NCBI RefSeq assembly: GCF_949987535.1
Contig: NC_080080.1
Location: forward strand, 60,424,668-60,488,667
DNA length: 64,000 nt
DNA from: Balaenoptera acutorostrata
Taxonomy: Eukaryota > Chordata > Mammalia > Artiodactyla > Balaenopteridae
Direction: 5' to 3'
Shown here piece after piece: positions 60,373-64,000 of this stretch. Under the pieces are notes generated by a model. That model did not search any database. It worked only from the letters and a program-made list of their open reading frames with translations, and had not been told where the DNA came from. Positions within the stretch are counted from its first letter, which is position 1. Each line of letters starts with the position of its first letter. The translations under genes and the position numbers were made by a program.

Positions 60373-61647
60373 TGTTTCGCTGCGCGCAAGGAGAGGGGAT
60401 TCAGAGCGCCGCCTAAACGAGCTCCAGAGAAGGGCGCGAGCCACGGCGATCAGCGCGGACCCCAGAGACGGGCGTGAGACGCTGGGGCTGCTGCTGCCGC
60501 CTCCAAAAAGCCTGTGTGTGAGCACAGGTCACTCTCCACACCTCCCCTCCCGGGAGCCTGTGCAGCCCGCCACTGCCGGGGTCCCGGGATCCGGGGACAA
60601 CATCCCCGGGAGAACGCACTGCGCGCCTCGAGCTGGTGCAACGTCACGCCGGCCTCGGCCGCCGCAGGCTCGCCCCGCCTCCTCTGTACCCCTCCCTCCC
60701 CCCAGCCTGAGTGAGCCAGAGCCCCCGAAGCAGCTGCTCCTTTAACCCCGTCCTGTCTGGGCGGGGAACAGACGCCCTCAGGCGACCTACACGCAGAGGC
60801 GGGTCCAAATCCAAAGCTGAACCCCAGGAGCTGTGCGAACAGGGAGGAGAAGGGGAAATCTCTCCCAGCAGCCTCGGGAGCAGCGGATTAAAGCTCCACA
60901 AACAACTTGATGTGCCTGCATCTGCTGAACACCTGAATAGACAACGAATCAGCCCAAATTCAGGAGGGGGACTCTGGGAGCAGGATATATTAATTTTTCC
61001 CCTTTTCCTTTTTTTTGTGAGTGTATATGTATATGCTTCTGGGGGAGATTTTGTCTGTATAGCTTTGCTTTACAATAGCTTTATTTTACTTCACTATATT
61101 ATAGCCTCTTTCTTTCTTTCTTTCTATTTTTTCTCCCTTTTACTCTGAGCCGTGTGGACGAAAGGCTCTTGGTGCTCCAGCCAGGCATCAGGGCCGTGCC
61201 TCTGAGGTGGGAGAGCCAACTTCAGGACACTGGTCCACAAGAGACCTCCCAGCTCCACGTAATACCAAACGGCAAAAATCTCCCAGAGATCTCCATCTCA
61301 ACATCAAGACCCAGCTTCACTCAACGACCAGCAAGCTACAGTGCTGGACATCCTATGCCAAACAACTAGCTAGACAGGAACACAACCGCATCCATTGGCA
61401 GAGAGGCTGCCTAAAATCATAATAAGGCCACAGACACCCCAAAATACACCACCAGACGTGGACGTGCCCACCAGAAAGACAAGATCTAGCCTCATCCACC
61501 AGAACTCAGGCACTAGTTCCCTCCACCAGGAAGCCTACACAACCCACTGAACCAACCTTAGCCGCTGGGGACAGATACCAAAAACAACGGGAACTACGAA
61601 CCTGCAGCCTGTGAAAAGGAGACCCCAAACACAGTAAGATAGGCAAA

Positions 61648-62541
61648 ATGAGACGACAGAAAAACACACAGCAGATGAAGGAGCAGGCTCAAAACACACT
61701 GGACTTAACAAATGAAGAGGAAATAGGTAGTCTACCTGAAAAAGAATTCAGAATAATGATAGTAAGGATGATCCAAAATCTTGGAAATAGAATAGACAAA
61801 ATGCAAGAAACATTTAACAAGGATGTAGAAGAACTAAAGAGGAACCAAGCAATGATGAAAAACACAATAAATGAAATTAAAAATACTCTAGATGGGATCA
61901 ATAGTAGAATAACTGAGGCAGAAGAAAGGATAAGTGACCTGGAAGATAAAATGGTGGAAATAACTACTACAGAGCAGGATAAAGAAAAAAGAATGAAAAG
62001 AACTGAGGACAGTCTCAGGGACCTCTGGGACAACATTAAACGTGCCAACATTCGAATTATAGGGGTACCAGAAGAAGAAGAGAAAAAGAAAGGGACTGAG
62101 AAAATTTTTGAAGAGATTATAGTTGAAAACTTCCCTAATATGGGAAAGGAAATAGTTAATCAAGTCCTGGAAGCACAGAGAGTCCCATACAGGAGAAACC
62201 CAAGGAGGAACACGCCAAGACACATATTAATCAAACTGTCAAAAATTAAATATAAGGAAAACATATTAAAGGCAGCAAGGGAAAAAAAACAAATAACACA
62301 CAAGGGAATCCCCATAAGGTTAACATCTGATCTCTCAGCAGAAACTCTGCAAGCCAGAAGGGAGTGGCAGGATATACTTAAAGTGATGAAGGAGAAAAAC
62401 CTACAACCAAGATTACTCTACCCAGCAAGGATCTCATTCAGATTCGATGGAGAAATTAAAACCTTTACAGACAAGCAAAAGCTGAGAGAGTTCAGCACCA
62501 CCAAACCAGCTTTACAACAAATGCTAAAGGAAATTCTCTAG
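61648..62541 (+). CDS. L1 ORF1 protein (RNA-binding chaperone), intact
   Basis: The frame has 297 codons with no stop, slightly shorter than the 338 residues of human ORF1p. ORF1p trimerises, coats L1 RNA in the cytoplasm and helps target-primed reverse transcription. The parts visible are a charged N-terminus, a coiled coil at about residues 40-120 (heptad-rich ITEAEERISDLEDKMVE), an RRM from about 132 (ANIRIIGVPEEEE at 133-145), and a C-terminal domain with ILKAAREKKQITHKG and YPARISFRFDGEIKTF. The ATG at 61648 follows a long A-rich leader. The stop is 58 bp before ORF2, as usual for L1. Confidence 0.95.
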   Translation: MRRQKNTQQMKEQAQNTLDLTNEEEIGSLPEKEFRIMIVRMIQNLGNRIDKMQETFNKDVEELKRNQAMMKNTINEIKNTLDGINSRITEAEERISDLEDKMVEITTTEQDKEKRMKRTEDSLRDLWDNIKRANIRIIGVPEEEEKKKGTEKIFEEIIVENFPNMGKEIVNQVLEAQRVPYRRNPRRNTPRHILIKLSKIKYKENILKAAREKKQITHKGIPIRLTSDLSAETLQARREWQDILKVMKEKNLQPRLLYPARISFRFDGEIKTFTDKQKLREFSTTKPALQQMLKEIL

Positions 62542-62599
62542 GCAAGAAACACAAGAGAAGGAAAACACCTACAATAACAAACCCAATACATTTAAGAAA

Positions 62600-64000
62600 A
62601 TGGGAATAGGAACATACATATCGATAATTACCTTGAATGTAAATGGATTAAATGCTCCCACCAAAAGACACAGGCTGGCTGAATGGATACAAAAACAAGA
62701 CCCATATATATGCTGTCTACAAGAGACCCACTTCAGACCTAGGGACACATACAGACTGAAAGTGAGGGGATGGAAAAAGATATTCCATGCAAATGGAAAT
62801 CAAAAGAAAGCTGGAGTAGCAATTCTCATATCAGACAAAATAGACTTTAAAATAAAGACTATTACAAGAGACAAAGAAGGACACTATATAATGATCAAGG
62901 GATCGATCCAAGAGGAAGGTATAACAATTGTAAATATTTATGCACCCAACATAGGAGCACCTCAATACATAAGGCAAATACTAACAGCCATAAAAGGGGA
63001 AATTGACAGCAACACAATCATAGTAGGGGACTTTAACACCCCACTTTCACCAATGGACAGATCATCCAAAATGAAGATAATAAGGAAACACAAGCTTTAA
63101 ATGATACATTAAACAATATGGACTTAATTGATATTTATAGGACATTCCACCCAAAAACAACAGAATACACATTTTTCTCAAGTGCTCATGGAACATTCTC
63201 CAGGATAGATCATATCTTGGGTCACAAATCAAGCCTAGGTCAATTTAAGAAAATTGAAATCGTATCAAGTATCTTTTCCGACCACAACGCTATGAGACTA
63301 GATATCAATTACAGGAAAAGATCTGTAAAAATACAAACACATGGAGGCTACACAATACATTACTTAATAACGAAGTGATTACTGAAGAAATCAAAGGGGA
63401 AATCAAAAAATACCTAGAAACAAATGACAATGGAGACACGACGACCCAAAACCTATGGGACACAGCAAAAGCAGTGCTAAGAGGGAAGTTTATAGCAATA
63501 CAAGCCTACCTCAAGAAACAGGAAACATCTCGAATAAACAACCTAACCTTGCACCTAAAGCAATTAGAGAAAGAAGAACAAAAAAACCCCAAAGCCAGCA
63601 GAAGGAAAGAAATTATAAAGATCAGGTCAGAAATAAATGAAAAAGAAATGAAGGAAACAATAGCAAAAATCAATGAAACTAAAAGCTGGTTCTTTGAGAA
63701 GATAAACAAAATTGATAAACCATTAGCCAGACTCATCAAGAGAATAAGGGAGAAGACTCAGATCAATAGAATTAGAAATGAAAAAGGAGAAGTAACCACT
63801 GACACTGCAGAAATACAAAAGATCATGAGAGATTACTACAAGCAACTATATGCCAATAAAATGGACAACCTGGAAGAAATGGACAGATTCTTAGAAATGC
63901 ACAAACTGCCGAGACTGAACCAGGAAGAAATAGAAAATATGAACAGACCAATCACAAGCACTGAAATTGAAACTGTGATTATAAACCTTCCAACAAACAA
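62600..64000 (+). pseudogene. L1 ORF2 (endonuclease-RT), two frameshifts, cut by window end
   Basis: ORF2p nicks target DNA at TTTTAA-type sites and reverse-transcribes L1 RNA there. Three consecutive frames carry it. Segment 1 (62600 to about 63075) holds the endonuclease start with TLNVNGLN (residues 11-18), QETH (41-44), NIYAPN (112-117) and GDFNT (143-147). Segment 2 (about 63070-63328) holds AHGTFSRIDHIL and SDHNAM. Segment 3 (about 63328-64000) is open to the edge and holds the linker and the start of the RT region, ending near STEIETV. One base is missing near 63075-63085 and one in the A-run at 63326-63331. All expected endonuclease catalytic residues remain but are split between frames. 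RT catalytic residues lie beyond the window. Confidence 0.93.

Larger units (their letters stand above)
59715..60470 (+). repeat. tandem duplication of about 365 bp in the L1 5' UTR
   Basis: Two units repeat in order. AGAGGCTCGGCGCCGAGC starts at 59778 and at 60142. GGCTTGTCTGCT, GGGAGCTGAGGCTCGGGCT, GTGAACACAGCCTGAAGGGG and the hairpin also recur, with spacing of 364-366 bp. Unit 1 is about 59715-60078 and unit 2 about 60079-60440. Both are bounded by copies of 'gagccacgg/gagccgcgg', and a part of a third start (60440-60480) follows. The units differ by scattered substitutions and small indels. Confidence 0.95.
59401..61647 (+). promoter_or_regulatory. L1 5' UTR with internal promoter and CpG-rich block
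   Basis: About 2.25 kb precede ORF1. AAGATGGCGG at 59412-59421 matches the YY1-type site at the start of L1 promoters, which in human L1 sets transcription start. From about 59640 to 60780 the sequence is GC- and CpG-rich, unlike the surrounding AT-rich DNA. The last 600 bp are A-rich. Frames of 60-145 codons across it on both strands are shadows of GC-rich sequence. Confidence 0.88.
59401..64000 (+). mobile_element. young L1 LINE, 5'-complete, cut by window end
   Basis: The element begins at about 59401 with GGGGATTGGAGAAGATGGCGG, the usual L1 5' start. It has a 2.2-kb 5' UTR, ORF1 (61648-62541), a 58-bp spacer and ORF2 from 62600 to the edge. Low divergence from what I know of cetartiodactyl L1 and an intact ORF1 show it is recent. 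The 3' end and target duplication lie outside the window. Confidence 0.97.

Noticed and set aside
59639..61148. Many overlapping frames of 60-145 codons on both strands
   Set aside because: They are produced by the GC-rich L1 5' UTR and repeat in both tandem units. None matches a known L1 protein.
61689..62223. Minus-strand frames opposite L1 ORF1
   Set aside because: They are shadows of the ORF1 coding frame. The sense frame carries the known motifs.
1..64000. An undescribed multi-gene system
   Set aside because: I read both strands for neighbouring frames with domains, operon-like layout, arrays or RNA genes. Everything with structure is explained by transposons or simple repeats.

Overview
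The window is mammalian nuclear DNA from a gene desert or a very long intron. I find no host protein-coding gene I can defend. The best lineage clue is six copies of the tRNA-Glu-derived CHR SINE family, found in whales, hippos and ruminants. There are also L1 3' ends of cetartiodactyl type. Ruminant BovB and Bov-tA/ART2 repeats are absent, so a cetacean (whale or dolphin) is the most likely source and a hippo is possible. This identification rests on recognising the repeats, not on a search.

Layout. 0-5 kb: an antisense L2 LINE, an ATC microsatellite and a MIR. 5-10 kb: an ancient antisense L1 3' UTR, a MER5-like fragment, an L2 piece, and an L1 with an inverted 5' half and a perfect 17-bp target-site duplication. 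12-18 kb: several LTR-like pieces, two CHR SINEs and a MaLR gag-like relic. 19-26 kb: an L1 3' end, MIRs and two antisense L2 copies, one split by a CHR SINE. 25.7-27.9 kb: a decayed antisense ERVL-type retrovirus. 29.6-31.3 kb: an L1 ORF2 fragment and a MER-type repeat. 31.3-38.8 kb: an old, essentially full-length antisense L1 whose ORF1 is interrupted by a second antisense L1. 39-59 kb: mostly unassigned AT-rich DNA with MaLR, L1, L2, MIR and Tigger-like relics, large TA/CA microsatellites, and a second L1 with an inverted 5' half.

The most striking object is a young, sense-strand L1 from about 59.40 kb that runs off the window end. It keeps a 2.2-kb GC-rich 5' UTR with a YY1-type motif at its start and a tandem duplication of about 365 bp. 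Each duplicated unit carries an 11-bp-stem hairpin. ORF1 is intact at 297 codons. ORF2 has two one-base deletions in its endonuclease region and is then open to the window edge, so the copy could not supply its own ORF2 protein.

Nothing works as a pathway. The window is a layered record of retrotransposition: L2/MIR and ERVL/MaLR oldest, then L1M, then CHR SINEs and cetacean-age L1. I see no undescribed multi-gene system. The points worth checking are the tandem L1 promoter units, the two inversion-bearing L1 insertions, the nested elements, a palindromic TA tract and one weak exon candidate.
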